A DNA stretch of 64,000 nucleotides from Ferirhizobium litorale (GCA_030028905.1 JALDYZ010000002.1:558001-622000), one strand, 5' to 3'; shown: positions 1 through 10,131, numbered from the stretch's first letter. The notes: generated from the sequence alone by a model not told the origin. Numbers and translations: made by a program.

Positions 1-1260
1 GAAGAGCGTCAGCGCCTTCTCGTCGGCCTCGACGTCCTTGTCGTCGTAGCGGCTCATGTAGCGACCGGAGGTGGTGGCGGTCTGCGTTTGCGTCTGCGCC
101 GTATCGCCGGCCGCCAGCGTACCGTCCGTCTGGAAATTGAAGGCCATGCGTAACGCGAGGAAGTCCTTGTTGCCCTTGCCGAACTTGTTGATGTAGCTGT
201 CCGGATCGTCCGGATCGCTCGTCAGGATGTTCTCGATCGTCGCCTTGACGATCGTTACCCCGGTCAGGTCGAAGGCGGTCCTGATGTAGCTCAGCATCCG
301 GCTGTCGTTGACGAGTTCACTGACGGTCGTGATCGAGCCGATCTTTTCCTCGAAATATTCCTTGTTCAGCTTGGCGGCTGACGACGAAACGCGCGAAGCA
401 CTGAGTATGTAGAGCTCGTTGACGTGCTTGGCCATTTCCTCGCTTTGCGCCCGTCCGCTTGCCGGAACGCTGCCGTCGGCGTTGAAGTCGTAGGTCGCTG
501 CGAGGTCGACATAGGCGTTGAGGGTCGCGATCGAGTTCTGGTAGGAACTGATCTTCTGGTACAGCGCCGCCTTTTCCGCGGCGGTAAGGTCTTCGTCCTT
601 CAGGGCCTCCTGGGCATCGGCGAGCTGGGTTTTGATCGTATCGAGCTGTGGCTTGGTCACCGTGTTGATGTAGCTTGCCGGGTCCGCCGGATCGCTGGTC
701 AACACGTTTCTGACCATCTCGCGCGAATAGGTCTTCTCGTCGATGCCATAGGCGGTGAAGACATAGCTGCGCAGCCGCTCGTTGCCCAGCAACTGGTCGA
801 CGCTGGTGATGTTGCCCATCATGACATTGTAGTAGCGGGTTTCCTCCTCCACGGCCTCGTCCGCGTCGGTGATCGTCTGACCGTAGAGCCCGATCATCTC
901 GTCGAGCTGGGCATCGGTCTGGACCGTCGCCGTCGTCGTGGAAAAATTGAAGGCGGCGGCGAACTCGCGATAGCGCTCGTCGGTCAGCTTGTTGGCAAAG
1001 CTGTTGTCGTCGTTGAGATCGCTTTCCAGCACCTTGCGCATGAAGGCCACGGCATAGGTCATATCCTCCAGCCCGAACGCCTTCATCGCGTAGGAATAGA
1101 GCTGGTAGTCGTCCAAGAACTCGTCGACGGTCGATACCTTGCCGATGTTTTCCTTGTAGTAGGCAGTCTGGCGCGCGACGATCGCCTCGTCCGATACTCG
1201 TTGGAGGCTGGCCCTCATATCCCTGTGGATCAGGTCGTAACTGAAATAGGTCGATACCAT
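1..1260 (-). CDS. DUF1217 family protein (flagellar-region type), 3' end cut by window edge
   Basis: Reading from an ATG at 1260 the minus strand stays open for 420 codons to the first base of the window, so the C-terminus lies outside. The protein (start MVSTYFSYDLIHRD) consists of at least three related repeats of about 130-150 residues. Each contains a Y-[YF]-x3-[IM]-G-x-[IV]-[ST]-[TS]-V core, then an [SN]YxxxAxGL/I-like helix and an [LT]xSDxxDxxS(Y/F) segment. This fits the DUF1217 family, which in rhizobia is usually found in the flagellar gene cluster. No signal peptide or membrane segment is visible. The precise function is unknown; a flagellar or motility role is inference from family context. 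It is divergent from the DUF6101 gene. Confidence 0.8.
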   Translation of the reverse strand, partial: MVSTYFSYDLIHRDMRASLQRVSDEAIVARQTAYYKENIGKVSTVDEFLDDYQLYSYAMKAFGLEDMTYAVAFMRKVLESDLNDDNSFANKLTDERYREFAAAFNFSTTTATVQTDAQLDEMIGLYGQTITDADEAVEEETRYYNVMMGNITSVDQLLGNERLRSYVFTAYGIDEKTYSREMVRNVLTSDPADPASYINTVTKPQLDTIKTQLADAQEALKDEDLTAAEKAALYQKISSYQNSIATLNAYVDLAATYDFNADGSVPASGRAQSEEMAKHVNELYILSASRVSSSAAKLNKEYFEEKIGSITTVSELVNDSRMLSYIRTAFDLTGVTIVKATIENILTSDPDDPDSYINKFGKGNKDFLALRMAFNFQTDGTLAAGDTAQTQTQTATTSGRYMSRYDDKDVEADEKALTLF

Positions 1261-1646
1261 CGCTTGGCGCCCCCTGTTGCCCCGGAACGGTTCGCGATCG
1301 GTTCCGGCGCAGGCAAATATGTGTCGGTTCTGAACATGGACCGCCTCGCACGCCTGGAACGCGCGGCAACGATCGTCCCGCAGAGACTGGCACATGGGGC
1401 TTGCCCGTGGCTGAAACGCCCGGGGGCCTTGCGATCCCTTGCTCAGTTTCCGGTCGGCGGATTGTTCATCCTCTCGAAACCCTGCCGGGTTTGGTTTTGA
1501 TAACCATCAGGAAACGCAAACTTTTTTTAACCGCGATTTTTAAGCGGTCCGGAAGGGGGCGAACCTATCTTGACCCCACCAAGAGGACGCGAAGTCCCGG
1601 GAGATGTCCGCACATCGGCTCTCAGGTAAAACAAGGATGCGAATTG
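1261..1646. other. 386-bp intergenic region between divergent DUF1217 and DUF6101 genes
   Basis: Apart from the inverted repeat at 1282-1307 the region holds no convincing gene. Open frames through it have no ribosome site. A T/A-rich patch around 1500-1545, with an ACCGC...GCGGT inverted repeat, is the most likely promoter region for the DUF6101 gene. An AAGGA ribosome site precedes its ATG at 1647. Confidence 0.5.
1282..1307. repeat. Inverted repeat CCGGAAC-N12-GTTCCGG upstream of the DUF1217 gene
   Basis: A perfect 7-bp inverted repeat (1282-1288 and 1301-1307) lies 22 bp upstream of the DUF1217 start codon. It could be a dimeric operator or part of the 5' leader. No known consensus was matched. 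Confidence 0.35.
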
Positions 1647-2213
1647 ATGACCAACACTGTACTGAAGCCCGATTGGGCTGGATCGACACTGCGGCTTGAC
1701 CCGTCGCGCTTTCCCCAGCAGGTAACCTACGCGTTGCACGGTGCTTCCGGTGATGTCACGATAACGATCGACGAGCGCGGCGCCGTGCTGCGCAAGATCC
1801 TCCCCTCGAGCGGCCTGCCGCTTTCCATCGCGATGCCTGCCCGCGCTTTCCGCGGCGTCGCGGCCAGGGCGATCGACCATGGCGACGGACACGTCACGGT
1901 GACACTGGAACTGCATCACGACGATCCCGACCTCTGCATCCCGCTGCTGGTCGCGCACGACCTGTGCGACATCGCCGCCGACTGGCGCAGCTGGGCCGAT
2001 GCCTATCGCATCCCGATGCTGATGGTCGAGGCCGATGGCATTGCCCGTCCGCTCGAGGAGCACCTCGGCGACGTTCGCCCGCAGGCGGCCAAACCGCGTC
2101 GCCGCCACTCCTACTTCGCCAACCGCCGTCCGCGCTTCCTCGTGCGGCGCACCACCGGCACGCTCGGCGTGGCGATGAAGATCGAGGGCAAGGAAATCAT
2201 TGCCCGCAGTTGA
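1647..2213 (+). CDS. DUF6101 family protein
   Basis: A 188-residue protein of unknown function. I place it in the DUF6101 family, typical of Rhizobiales and often beside ubiA. The sequence is soluble-looking, with an acidic middle (about residues 85-130) and a basic Arg-rich C-terminal third (KPRRRHSYFANRRPRFLVRR region, about residues 150-170). No signal peptide is seen. The ATG at 1647 is chosen because AAGGA lies just upstream; the in-frame extension to 1401 has no ribosome site and unlikely composition. It converges with ubiA across a shared terminator. Family assignment is from recall; no function can be read from the sequence. Confidence 0.75.
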   Translation: MTNTVLKPDWAGSTLRLDPSRFPQQVTYALHGASGDVTITIDERGAVLRKILPSSGLPLSIAMPARAFRGVAARAIDHGDGHVTVTLELHHDDPDLCIPLLVAHDLCDIAADWRSWADAYRIPMLMVEADGIARPLEEHLGDVRPQAAKPRRRHSYFANRRPRFLVRRTTGTLGVAMKIEGKEIIARS

Positions 2214-2235
2214 TCCGTTCCGAGAAGACAAGAAA

Positions 2236-2267
2236 AAGGCCGGCGCCACCAGGGGCCGGCCTTAACA
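2236..2267. terminator. Bidirectional terminator between DUF6101 and ubiA
   Basis: A perfect 9-bp stem (AAGGCCGGC at 2236-2244, GCCGGCCTT at 2255-2263) is flanked by A-rich and T-containing sequence on both sides. It sits between two converging genes, so it can stop transcription in both directions. Confidence 0.75.
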
Positions 2268-2287
2268 TTTTGCCGTGCGATTGCCGC

Positions 2288-3241
2288 TCAGGCGAATGGT
2301 AGCGCCAGCACGAGGCCGGCAAAAATCACCAGCCCCACCTTGGTGTTGAACTTGAAGAGTTCCAGGCACTGGTCGGCCTGGTGAATATCGAGCACGAGGA
2401 TCTGGTAGGCAAGCATGCCGCCGGCTACCAGCAGGCCGAGATAGGCAAGCAAGCCGACGCCGGCGAACATGAAAGCGACCCATAGCAGCAAGAAGGTCAC
2501 GCCGTAGAGCCCGATCAACCAGCCGCGGGTGCTTTCGCCAAATAGTCGGGCGGTCGAGCGAACGCCGATCAGTTCGTCGTCCTCCTTGTCCTGGTGGGCA
2601 TAGATGGTGTCGTAGCCGATCGTCCAGGCGATCGCCGCGATATAGAGCACGATGGCTGCCACCGACAGGCTGCCGAACTCCGCCGCCCACCCCATCAGCG
2701 CGCCCCAGGAAAAGGCCATGCCGAGGAAGAACTGCGGCCAGTCGGTAAAGCGCTTGGCAAAGGGATAGATCGCCACGATCGCCAGCGACAGGACGCCGAG
2801 GACGATCGAGAAGAGGTTGAACTGCAACAGGACGACGAGCCCGACCAACGCTTGCAGCACCATGAAGACTTTCGCCTGGAAACGGCTGACGCGTCCCGAC
2901 GGCAGCGGCCTGGAGCGCGTGCGGGCGACCTCCATGTCGATGCGGTGATCGACGATGTCGTTGTAGGTGCAGCCGGCGCCGCGCATCGCGACCGAACCGA
3001 TGAAGAACAGGATGAGGTGGAAAACGAGACGCCCAAAAGAAAACTGCCCGAGTTCGGCGGCGACGTTCGATGCCAGCGCCGCCGACCAGAAACAGGGCCA
3101 CATCAGCAACTGCCAGCCGATCGGCCGGTCCCAGCGGGCAAGTTGCGCATAGGGCCAAAGCGCCGGCGGCAGAACCCGATAGACCCAGTTGTTCGAAGGC
3201 GCATCGGCGACGCGCCCGCTCATTTCCTGATGATTTTCCAT
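2288..3241 (-). CDS. ubiA: 4-hydroxybenzoate octaprenyltransferase UbiA
   Basis: Integral membrane prenyltransferase that attaches the polyprenyl tail to 4-hydroxybenzoate in ubiquinone synthesis. At 317 residues it matches the family length. It carries the first Mg-prenyl-diphosphate motif NDIVDHRID at residues 94-102 (NDxxDxxxD) and the second Asp-rich loop near YAHQDKEDD, within a series of hydrophobic helices. The ATG at 3241 lacks a clear ribosome site. The in-frame ATG six codons later (MSGRVADAP) has AGGAA next to it, so the exact start is open. ispB at 21.6 kb would make the side-chain precursor. It is followed by a bidirectional terminator. Confidence 0.95.
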   Translation of the reverse strand: MENHQEMSGRVADAPSNNWVYRVLPPALWPYAQLARWDRPIGWQLLMWPCFWSAALASNVAAELGQFSFGRLVFHLILFFIGSVAMRGAGCTYNDIVDHRIDMEVARTRSRPLPSGRVSRFQAKVFMVLQALVGLVVLLQFNLFSIVLGVLSLAIVAIYPFAKRFTDWPQFFLGMAFSWGALMGWAAEFGSLSVAAIVLYIAAIAWTIGYDTIYAHQDKEDDELIGVRSTARLFGESTRGWLIGLYGVTFLLLWVAFMFAGVGLLAYLGLLVAGGMLAYQILVLDIHQADQCLELFKFNTKVGLVIFAGLVLALPFA

Positions 3242-3299
3242 GGATTCTAGTATCGGCCGGCGCCGCTGCGGGTCAAGCGGCGGCAGGCCGGCACGATCG

Positions 3300-4109
3300 T
3301 TATTGCATCGAGAAATTGAACTTGTAGTTCGCCGACAGGCCGATCGTGAGCTGGTTCTTCGATCCGCGTTCCTCGACCAGGCTGCTGTCTGCCGCCGGTC
3401 CCGCCAGTCGGCGGTATTCGATGAAGGATCCGGCGGTCAGGTTTTCCGTCGCCTGCCAGGTCAGCGCCGCACCGACGCCGTAAGAATCGATGCCGCTGCC
3501 GGGATCGTATTCACTGAGGCCGGAGGCCGCCGACTGCTTCGCGCTGACGGCATAGTAGGCGTCATAATAGCCTTGTGTGGCGAAGGTGGCGCGCGGCCCG
3601 CCCGACAGCCTGAGATTGGGCGCTAGGTCCGTGAACGCGTCGACGGCGACATCGGCGACAAGGCCATCATGGCTACGGATGCCCTGGCGCAACTCGCCGC
3701 GGGCGCGCAACCAGTCGGTCGGATAGACTTCGGCGAAACCGCCGATCTCGACGCCCCAGGGAACGGTCGCCAGTCCCACCAGTTCACTGGATGTATCGTC
3801 GTCACGCTTGGTGATCAGCTTGCCGACCAGACCGGCGCGGAAGGCCTCGTTTTCCAGTAGCGCAAAGGAGGCATTGTCGTTGCGCGAGGAAAACCGCGGA
3901 CCGGGTCCTTGGCGCCCGACCGAAATCAGGGGGGAAAACTGCAGCTTGCTGTGCGAGGAACCCGAAAATTCCGGGCCGACAAACCCCTCCAGCCCGGCGC
4001 TGACATACCAGTCGCCCGACCACCAGGGTCGGCCTTCCTGAGCACATGCAAGATTTGCGGACACCAGAAAAAGCCCCATGGAAATGGGTGCGAACAATCG
4101 CTTAAACAC
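3300..4109 (-). CDS. MipA/OmpV family outer membrane protein
   Basis: A 269-residue beta-rich outer membrane protein of the MipA/OmpV scaffold family. I start it at GTG 4109 because GGAG lies seven bases upstream and the first 25 residues (FKRLFAPISMGLFLVSANLACAQ) form a clean Sec signal peptide. An upstream ATG frame would bury that signal. The mature part alternates short aromatic/glycine strands typical of a small barrel and ends in NYKFNFSMQ. Many members were named MltA-interacting protein, but a role in peptidoglycan assembly is not shown here. It lies between cfa and ubiA on the same strand, 58 bp upstream of ubiA. Confidence 0.8.
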   Translation of the reverse strand: MFKRLFAPISMGLFLVSANLACAQEGRPWWSGDWYVSAGLEGFVGPEFSGSSHSKLQFSPLISVGRQGPGPRFSSRNDNASFALLENEAFRAGLVGKLITKRDDDTSSELVGLATVPWGVEIGGFAEVYPTDWLRARGELRQGIRSHDGLVADVAVDAFTDLAPNLRLSGGPRATFATQGYYDAYYAVSAKQSAASGLSEYDPGSGIDSYGVGAALTWQATENLTAGSFIEYRRLAGPAADSSLVEERGSKNQLTIGLSANYKFNFSMQ

Positions 4110-4224
4110 AAACGGACTCCATGAACGCAATACAAGACGCGGCGCAGGGGTGCTCCCTCGACCGCAGGATTGCGTCAAATTATTGCGGTCGCCTTACCGC
4201 ATTGTTAACCAGATGCGAGATTCG

Positions 4225-5481
4225 TCAGAAGACGACTTTTTCCAGCGGCGGGCGGTTTTTCTCGAACGCGCGGAGCTTGGTTTCGCGCTCGGCAATATAG
4301 CCGCGCTGGAAGGGTACAGCATCCTGGTGACGGGCAAGCTGGAGCTGGAAGATGAACAACCGGTCGTGGCGGAATGCCACCTCGGATCCGGCCAGATAGA
4401 ACTCCCACATGCGGAAGAAGCGCTCGTCGTAGAGGGCGATCGCTTCCTCCTTGCGGGCGACGAAACGTTCCCGCCAATGCCGCAGGGTATAGGCATAGTG
4501 CATCGGCAGGATCTCGACATCCTTGATCAGCAGCCCGGCATTTTCCACCGCCGGCAGGACCTCGGCGACCGAAGGAATGTAGCCGCCGGGAAAGATGTAC
4601 TTCTCGATGAACGGGTTGGTCATGTAGTAGGGCCGGGTACGGCCGATGGAGTGCAACACCATGATGCCGTGCTTGTCGAGCAGCTTGGCGACCGTGCGGA
4701 AGAACTTGCCGTAATTGCCGACGCCGACATGCTCGAACATGCCGACCGAGACGATCCGGTCGTAGGTCCCGCCGTTCATCTTGCGATAGTCCTGCAACTC
4801 GAAGCGCACGCTGTTGGAAAGCCCGCGCTTGGCTGCCCGGTCGCGCGAGACCTTCAGCTGCTCCTCGCTGAGCGTGATCCCGGTCACGTCCACCTCGTAG
4901 GCCTCGGCGATGTACATGCCGAGCCCGCCCCAGCCCGAACCGATTTCCAGCACCCTGTTGCCCGGCTCCAGCATGAGCTTGGCGGCGACGTGGCGTTTTT
5001 TCGCCAGTTGCGCCTCGTCGAGAGTAATGCCCGGCGGCTCGAAATAGGCGCAGGAATACTGCCAGTCCTCGTCGAGGAAGAGATCGAACAGCTTGGCGCT
5101 GAGATCGTAGTGATGGGAGACGTTTTTCAGGTTGCGATTGATCGGCAGGCGCGTGCCGATCTGGGTCGAGGCGACACGGATCAGTCCGTGGGCCAGCATC
5201 CGGAACGTCATCGCCTCGTGGACGCCATTGCGCGCGACAAGCGACAGGAAGTCGAAGATGTTGCCCGCCTCGAGAATGAAGCGGCCGTCCATGTACATTT
5301 CGCCAAGCTTGAGCGTCGGATCCTGGGCGATCAGCCGCTCGGCCTCCTCGTCGGCGAGGCGGACAGCAATCTGCTCTTCCGAACCGTCGCCAAATTCATG
5401 CACCTGTCCAGAAGAAAGGGTCACCTTCAGTGACCCTTTACGAACGATCTTCCGGATCAATTCGTAGAAATCCGCTGCCAT
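4225..5481 (-). CDS. cfa: Cyclopropane-fatty-acyl-phospholipid synthase
   Basis: SAM-dependent enzyme that adds a methylene across the cis double bond of membrane phospholipid acyl chains, giving cyclopropane lipids in stationary phase or acid stress. It has 418 residues. The SAM-binding motif LEIGSGWGG is at about 178-186, HHYDLS at 123-128, the QYSCAYF segment at 141-147, and a GMFEHVG motif follows. The ATG at 5481 has a GGAGG five bases upstream, so the longer in-frame extension to 5586 is rejected. It lies downstream of tex on the same strand, separated by 180 bp containing a strong palindrome at 5615-5629. Rhizobia often carry a second cfa copy; none is visible here. Confidence 0.92.
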   Translation of the reverse strand: MAADFYELIRKIVRKGSLKVTLSSGQVHEFGDGSEEQIAVRLADEEAERLIAQDPTLKLGEMYMDGRFILEAGNIFDFLSLVARNGVHEAMTFRMLAHGLIRVASTQIGTRLPINRNLKNVSHHYDLSAKLFDLFLDEDWQYSCAYFEPPGITLDEAQLAKKRHVAAKLMLEPGNRVLEIGSGWGGLGMYIAEAYEVDVTGITLSEEQLKVSRDRAAKRGLSNSVRFELQDYRKMNGGTYDRIVSVGMFEHVGVGNYGKFFRTVAKLLDKHGIMVLHSIGRTRPYYMTNPFIEKYIFPGGYIPSVAEVLPAVENAGLLIKDVEILPMHYAYTLRHWRERFVARKEEAIALYDERFFRMWEFYLAGSEVAFRHDRLFIFQLQLARHQDAVPFQRGYIAERETKLRAFEKNRPPLEKVVF

Positions 5482-5614
5482 GAACACCTCCGATGAGCTG
5501 GCGAGCCGACTCACCAGCTTCTGACCGACGACATGCACTGCGAAGGGAAAGTTAGCGTTTTCCCGTGCGAATACAAGATGTTCCAAAAGCGGCCACGGAC
5601 CGGTGCGACAAATC

Positions 5615-5629
5615 GGCCAATTATTGGCC
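5615..5629. promoter_or_regulatory. 15-bp perfect palindrome GGCCAAT-T-ATTGGCC between tex and cfa
   Basis: The palindrome lies 33 bp past the tex stop codon and 134 bp upstream of the cfa start. It may be an operator for cfa or a hairpin ending tex transcription. The minus strand downstream has only a weak T-rich stretch, so an operator is at least as likely as a terminator. Confidence 0.4.
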
Positions 5630-5661
5630 CGCGCCGGGCGTCGCCGCCCGTGCGGACCCGG

Positions 5662-7977
5662 CTATTTGCGCTTCATCGCTTCCGCAAGCGCCGCGCCGAG
5701 ACTGCCCTGCTGGGGTGCCGCAGGCTTGGCCTGCGGTTTCGCATTGGCGTGGCGCATGGCGCCGGCCGGCGTGCGGGGTTCGCGCGACGGCGACGCGCCC
5801 GCCGGCTGGCCATCGTCCCTGCGCATCGAAAGGCCGATGCGCTTGCGCTTGACGTCGACTTCCACGACGCGGACCTTCACGACATCGCCCGCCTTCACCA
5901 CCTCGTGCGGATCCTTGACGAAACGATCGGCAAGCTGCGAGACGTGCACCAGCCCGTCCTGATGGACGCCGATATCGACGAAGGCGCCGAAGGCGGCAAC
6001 ATTGGTGACGGTCCCTTCGAGAACCATGCCCGGCCTCAGGTCGCCGATCTCGTCGACCCCTTCGGCAAAGGTGGCGGTCTTGAAGCTCGGACGCGGATCG
6101 CGGCCCGGCTTTTCCAGTTCCGAAATGATATCCCGCACCGTCGGCAGACCGAACTGCTCGTCGACGAAGGCGCGCGGGTCGAGCGCCTTCAATGCGGCGC
6201 TGTCACCCATCAGCGAGCGCAGATCACGGCCGCAGGCGGCGACGATCTTCTTGGCCACACCATAGGCTTCGGGGTGCACGGCCGATGAATCGAGCGGCTC
6301 CTTGCCGTTCGGGATGCGCAGGAAGCCGGCCGCCTGCTCGAAGGTGCGCTGGCCGAGGCGGGCAACCTTGAGGAGTTCCTTGCGGCTCCCGAAGGGACCG
6401 TTCTGGTCGCGATGCAGCACGATCGCATCGGCAATCGAGCGACCGAGACCGGAAACGCGGGCAAGCAACGGCGCCGAGGCGGTATTGAGGTCGACGCCGA
6501 CGGCGTTGACGGCATCCTCGACCACGGCATCCAGCGAGCGCGACAACCTGTTCTGGTCGACGTCGTGCTGGTACTGGCCGACGCCAATCGACTTCGGCTC
6601 GATCTTGACCAACTCGGCCAGCGGATCCTGCAGGCGGCGGGCGATCGACACTGCCCCGCGCAGCGACACGTCGAGCTGCGGGAATTCGGCGGCCGCCGTT
6701 TCCGAAGCCGAATAGACAGAAGCGCCAGCTTCCGAGACGATGACCTTGGTGGGCTTCGGCGCCGGAAGGCCGGCCAGCATGTCGGCCACCAGTCTCTCCG
6801 TCTCGCGGCTGCCGGTCCCATTGCCGATGGCGATCAGCTCGACATTGTGCTTGCGGACGAGGCTCGCAAGCTCGGTCTGCGTGCCGCGCACATCGTTCTT
6901 CGGCGGGAACGGATAGACCGTCGTCGTCGCAAGCAGCTTGCCGGTGCCGTCGACAACGGCCACCTTGACACCGGTGCGGATGCCCGGGTCGAGGCCCATG
7001 GTGGCGCGTGAGCCGGCGGGAGCGGCCAACAGCAGATCCTTGAGGTTGCGGGCGAAGACGTGGATCGCCTCCTCCTCGGCCCTTTCGCGCAGCTCGCGCA
7101 TCAGGTCGAGCGACAGCGACATGGAAAGCTTGACCCGCCATGTCCAGCCGGCGACTTCCGCCAGCCAGCGGTCGCCCGGCCCCCAGTCTCCGATCTCGCA
7201 GGCGGCAAAGATCATCCGCTCGACCGGCTTCTGCGGCGACGGGACGTCGGCGTCGACTTCGACCGAGAGCGTCAGCACCTCCTCGTTCCAGCCGCGCAGC
7301 ATGGCAAGCGCCCGGTGACCGGGCGCGGTCGCCCAGCGCTCCGTATGGTCGAAATAGTCGGAGAACTTCTCGCCGCTCTCCTGCTTGCCGTCGACGACCT
7401 TCGCGCGCAGCAGGGCATTGTCCTTCATGTAGTTGCGCAACTTGCCGATCAGCTCGGCATTCTCGGCGATGCCTTCGGCGACGATGTCCCGGGCGCCTTC
7501 GAGCGCCGCCTTCACATCGGCCACGTCCTCGGTGACGTAGCCTTCGGCAAGCTTTGCGGGATCGGCGCTCCGATCGGCGAGGATGGCCTCGGCCAGCGGT
7601 CCCAAGCCGCGCTCACGGGCGATCTCGGCGCGGGTGCGACGCTTCGGCTTGTAGGGGAGATAGAGGTCCTCGAGCTCGGCCTTGGTGGTGACCTTGGTCA
7701 GCTTGGCCATCAGTTCGTCGGTCATCTTGCCCTGGCCGCTGACGGAATCGATGATCGAGGCGCGGCGCGCTTCCAGCTCGCGCAGGTAGACGAGACGCTC
7801 CGCGAGCGTACGCAACTGCCCGTCGTCGAGGCCGCCGGTCACTTCCTTGCGGTACCGTGCGATGAACGGCACGGTCGCACCCCCGTCGAGAAGCTCGATT
7901 GCGGCAACGACCTGCTCCGGTCGGGCGCTGACTTCTGCGGAAATGGTTTTGGCAAGGGACTTGATATCGGCAGCCAT
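5662..7977 (-). CDS. tex: Tex family transcription/RNA-binding protein
   Basis: A 771-residue Tex protein, a nucleic-acid-binding factor with an N-terminal helical region, a YqgF-like RNase H fold ([17 protein letters not shown] near the middle), helix-hairpin-helix motifs ([17 protein letters not shown] region) and one S1 domain at about residues 650-720. A low-complexity Pro/Ala/Lys tail of about 50 residues follows. The ATG at 7977 ([11 protein letters not shown]) is chosen over the upstream extension because the family starts there and GAGAG lies upstream. Tex proteins affect transcription and survival, but the precise role is unsettled. It is divergent from purD. Confidence 0.93.
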   Translation of the reverse strand: MAADIKSLAKTISAEVSARPEQVVAAIELLDGGATVPFIARYRKEVTGGLDDGQLRTLAERLVYLRELEARRASIIDSVSGQGKMTDELMAKLTKVTTKAELEDLYLPYKPKRRTRAEIARERGLGPLAEAILADRSADPAKLAEGYVTEDVADVKAALEGARDIVAEGIAENAELIGKLRNYMKDNALLRAKVVDGKQESGEKFSDYFDHTERWATAPGHRALAMLRGWNEEVLTLSVEVDADVPSPQKPVERMIFAACEIGDWGPGDRWLAEVAGWTWRVKLSMSLSLDLMRELRERAEEEAIHVFARNLKDLLLAAPAGSRATMGLDPGIRTGVKVAVVDGTGKLLATTTVYPFPPKNDVRGTQTELASLVRKHNVELIAIGNGTGSRETERLVADMLAGLPAPKPTKVIVSEAGASVYSASETAAAEFPQLDVSLRGAVSIARRLQDPLAELVKIEPKSIGVGQYQHDVDQNRLSRSLDAVVEDAVNAVGVDLNTASAPLLARVSGLGRSIADAIVLHRDQNGPFGSRKELLKVARLGQRTFEQAAGFLRIPNGKEPLDSSAVHPEAYGVAKKIVAACGRDLRSLMGDSAALKALDPRAFVDEQFGLPTVRDIISELEKPGRDPRPSFKTATFAEGVDEIGDLRPGMVLEGTVTNVAAFGAFVDIGVHQDGLVHVSQLADRFVKDPHEVVKAGDVVKVRVVEVDVKRKRIGLSMRRDDGQPAGASPSREPRTPAGAMRHANAKPQAKPAAPQQGSLGAALAEAMKRK

Positions 7978-8163
7978 GGGAACTCTCGTCTTGTAATGCG
8001 GGAGGCGCGACCATAACGACACATGATGGCAAGACAAGCAGCGCCGGAGCTTGGGCCACAGCTTTCACATGGAAGACGGAACCGCCCTACTCATCCGAAA
8101 CCGCTTGACCTTTGCTGCCTCCCCCCTTAACCCGCCCACAACTCGAAACGGAAGGGAATTGCG

Positions 8164-9435
8164 ATGAACGTCCTGCTGATCGGATCCGGTGGCCGCGAGC
8201 ATGCTCTTGCCTGGAAGCTGGCGCAATCCCCTCTGCTGACAAAGCTCTTCGCCGCCCCCGGCAATCCCGGCATCGCCGATCATGCCACGCTCGTTTCCCT
8301 GAACGTCGAAGACCATGACGCCGTCGTCTCCTTCTGCCGCGACAACGGGATCGAATTCGTCGTCGTCGGCCCGGAAGCGCCACTGGTCGCCGGCCTCGCC
8401 GACGTGCTGCGCGCCGCCGGCATTGCCGTATTCGGCCCCTCGGCCGCGGCCGCCCAGCTCGAAGGCTCGAAGGGCTTCACCAAGGACCTCTGCGCCCGCT
8501 ACGACATTCCGACCGGCGCCTACCAGCGCTTCAACAACGCGCCCAAGGCCAAGGCCTATGTCCGGGCCCAGGGCGCGCCGATCGTCATCAAGGCCGACGG
8601 ACTTGCCGCCGGCAAGGGCGTGACCGTGGCGATGACGGTGGACGAGGCTCTCGCGGCGATCGACGACTGTTTCGAAGGCGCTTTCGGGGATGCGGGCGCG
8701 GAAGTCGTGGTCGAAGCCTTCCTCGACGGCGAGGAGGCGAGCTTCTTCTGCCTCTGCGATGGCACGCATGCGCTGGCGCTAGCGACCGCGCAGGACCACA
8801 AGCGGGTCGGCGACGGCGATACCGGCCCGAACACCGGCGGCATGGGCGCCTATTCGCCTGCCCCGGTGATGACGCCGGCCATGGTCGAGCGGACCATGAA
8901 GGAAATCATCGAGCCAACCATCCGCGGCATGGCCGAGAGCGGCCATCCGTTCTCGGGCGTGTTCTTCGCAGGGCTGATGATCACCGCCAAGGGTCCGGAA
9001 CTGATCGAATACAACGTTCGCTTCGGCGACCCGGAATGCCAGGTGCTGATGATGCGGCTGAGAAGCGACCTGCTGCCGCTGCTGCATGCCTGCGCCACCG
9101 GCACGCTCGACAGGGTGAGCGCCGAGTGGAGCGACGATGTGGCGCTGACCGTCGTCATGGCTTCGAAGGGTTATCCGGGTTCCTACGAGAAGAACACCCC
9201 GATTGCCGCGTTGCCCGAGGCCCGCGACGGCGCGAAGGTGTTCCATGCCGGCACAGCATTGAAGGATGGCTTGCTGGTCGCGACCGGCGGACGCGTACTG
9301 AACGTGACGGCGACCGGCCGGAGCGTCAGCGAGGCCAAGGACCGGGCCTATGCTATGATCGACGCGGTGAAATGGGAAAACGGCTTCTTCCGCCGCGACA
9401 TCGGCTGGCAGGCCATCTCGCGCGAAAAGGCATGA
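8164..9435 (+). CDS. purD: Phosphoribosylamine-glycine ligase PurD
   Basis: ATP-grasp enzyme of purine synthesis that joins glycine to 5-phosphoribosylamine. It has 423 residues, the usual length. The N-terminal Rossmann-like segment ([16 protein letters not shown]), the GPEAPLVAG signature, the ATP-grasp loop with [10 protein letters not shown] at about 140-150, the [10 protein letters not shown] motif at about 223-232 and the [10 protein letters not shown] metal site near residue 285 are all present. A GGAAGGGAA ribosome site precedes the ATG at 8164. It is divergent from tex with a 186-bp gap. No other purine genes are nearby. Confidence 0.97.
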   Translation: MNVLLIGSGGREHALAWKLAQSPLLTKLFAAPGNPGIADHATLVSLNVEDHDAVVSFCRDNGIEFVVVGPEAPLVAGLADVLRAAGIAVFGPSAAAAQLEGSKGFTKDLCARYDIPTGAYQRFNNAPKAKAYVRAQGAPIVIKADGLAAGKGVTVAMTVDEALAAIDDCFEGAFGDAGAEVVVEAFLDGEEASFFCLCDGTHALALATAQDHKRVGDGDTGPNTGGMGAYSPAPVMTPAMVERTMKEIIEPTIRGMAESGHPFSGVFFAGLMITAKGPELIEYNVRFGDPECQVLMMRLRSDLLPLLHACATGTLDRVSAEWSDDVALTVVMASKGYPGSYEKNTPIAALPEARDGAKVFHAGTALKDGLLVATGGRVLNVTATGRSVSEAKDRAYAMIDAVKWENGFFRRDIGWQAISREKA

Positions 9436-9545
9436 TCGAATATCCTGCAATTGCGCGAATTTGCTCAATTTTTACCAATTCCCCTGACGGGATGGCAATA
9501 AAGATCGGCTAGTTTCCCATCAACCACGACGGGAGACACGTTCTG

Positions 9546-10028
9546 ATGCGCCATATCATCCTGACAGCGGCAATGCTGGCCGCCGGATCGCCGGCCCTGG
9601 CATCGTCGATCGAAGTTGTCGCCACCACCCCGGTTTCCGAAAGCACGAGCGTCGCCTCGTTGAGCTGCGACCACTGCCCGCCGGTCAAGGAAGCGGTCCG
9701 CAAGGCGAGCTACGTTGCTCCCGAGCTGGAGCCCGGCACGCAGACCACCGAAATCCGCGAAGTCCACGGTGAAAGGAAGCTGGTGCGCACCGAGGCATGG
9801 CTCGGCGGTTCGCCGGTCGTGTTCATGAGCAAGCTGCCGGTGGATACCGCTCTTGCCGCGAAGCCCGCATCTGAACCCAATGCTGCCGATGCCGTCGATA
9901 CGGCTGCCAAGACCTCGGCCCTGCCGGCGGTCAGCGCCAAGCCGCCTGTCGCCGCGGCCATGGCGGATGCCGGTCAGCCGGCAGCGACCGAGATCGACAC
10001 CTCCAAGTTCGAACTCCGCACCGAATAG
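9546..10028 (+). CDS. Small secreted protein, HPE1-like plant-effector family (tentative)
   Basis: A 160-residue protein with a clear Sec signal peptide (residues 1-19, cut near ALA-SS). The mature part opens with a CDHC pair at about residues 41-44 (CDHCPPVKE) and a short conserved-looking block to residue 100. A low-complexity Ala/Pro-rich tail follows. It resembles rhizobial proteins labelled plant virulence effector HPE1-like; that match is from memory and should not be read as proof of an effector role. A GGGAG ribosome site lies upstream. It follows purD after 110 bp and ends in a strong terminator. Confidence 0.6.
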   Translation: MRHIILTAAMLAAGSPALASSIEVVATTPVSESTSVASLSCDHCPPVKEAVRKASYVAPELEPGTQTTEIREVHGERKLVRTEAWLGGSPVVFMSKLPVDTALAAKPASEPNAADAVDTAAKTSALPAVSAKPPVAAAMADAGQPAATEIDTSKFELRTE

Positions 10029-10072
10029 CCCGTTCCCTGCCCCGGCCCTACGATCCAGGCCACAAGGCTGCG

Positions 10073-10109
10073 CGCGCTCCGGTCGCAAGACCGGAGCGCG
10101 TTTCATTTT
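10073..10109 (+). terminator. Rho-independent terminator after the HPE1-like gene
   Basis: A 12-bp perfect stem (10073-10084 with 10089-10100) with a GCAA tetraloop, followed by TTTCATTTT. It separates the converging HPE1-like and DUF523 genes. Confidence 0.85.
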
Positions 10110-10131
10110 GCCTTGGCCGTTCGAAATTCGG

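Noticed and set aside
1401-1646. Upstream extension of the DUF6101 frame
   Set aside because: No ribosome site and composition unlike the gene; the ATG at 1647 with AAGGA is better.
8065-8769. Minus-strand frame opposite the start of purD
   Set aside because: It is a shadow of the strongly supported purD frame and has no family resemblance.
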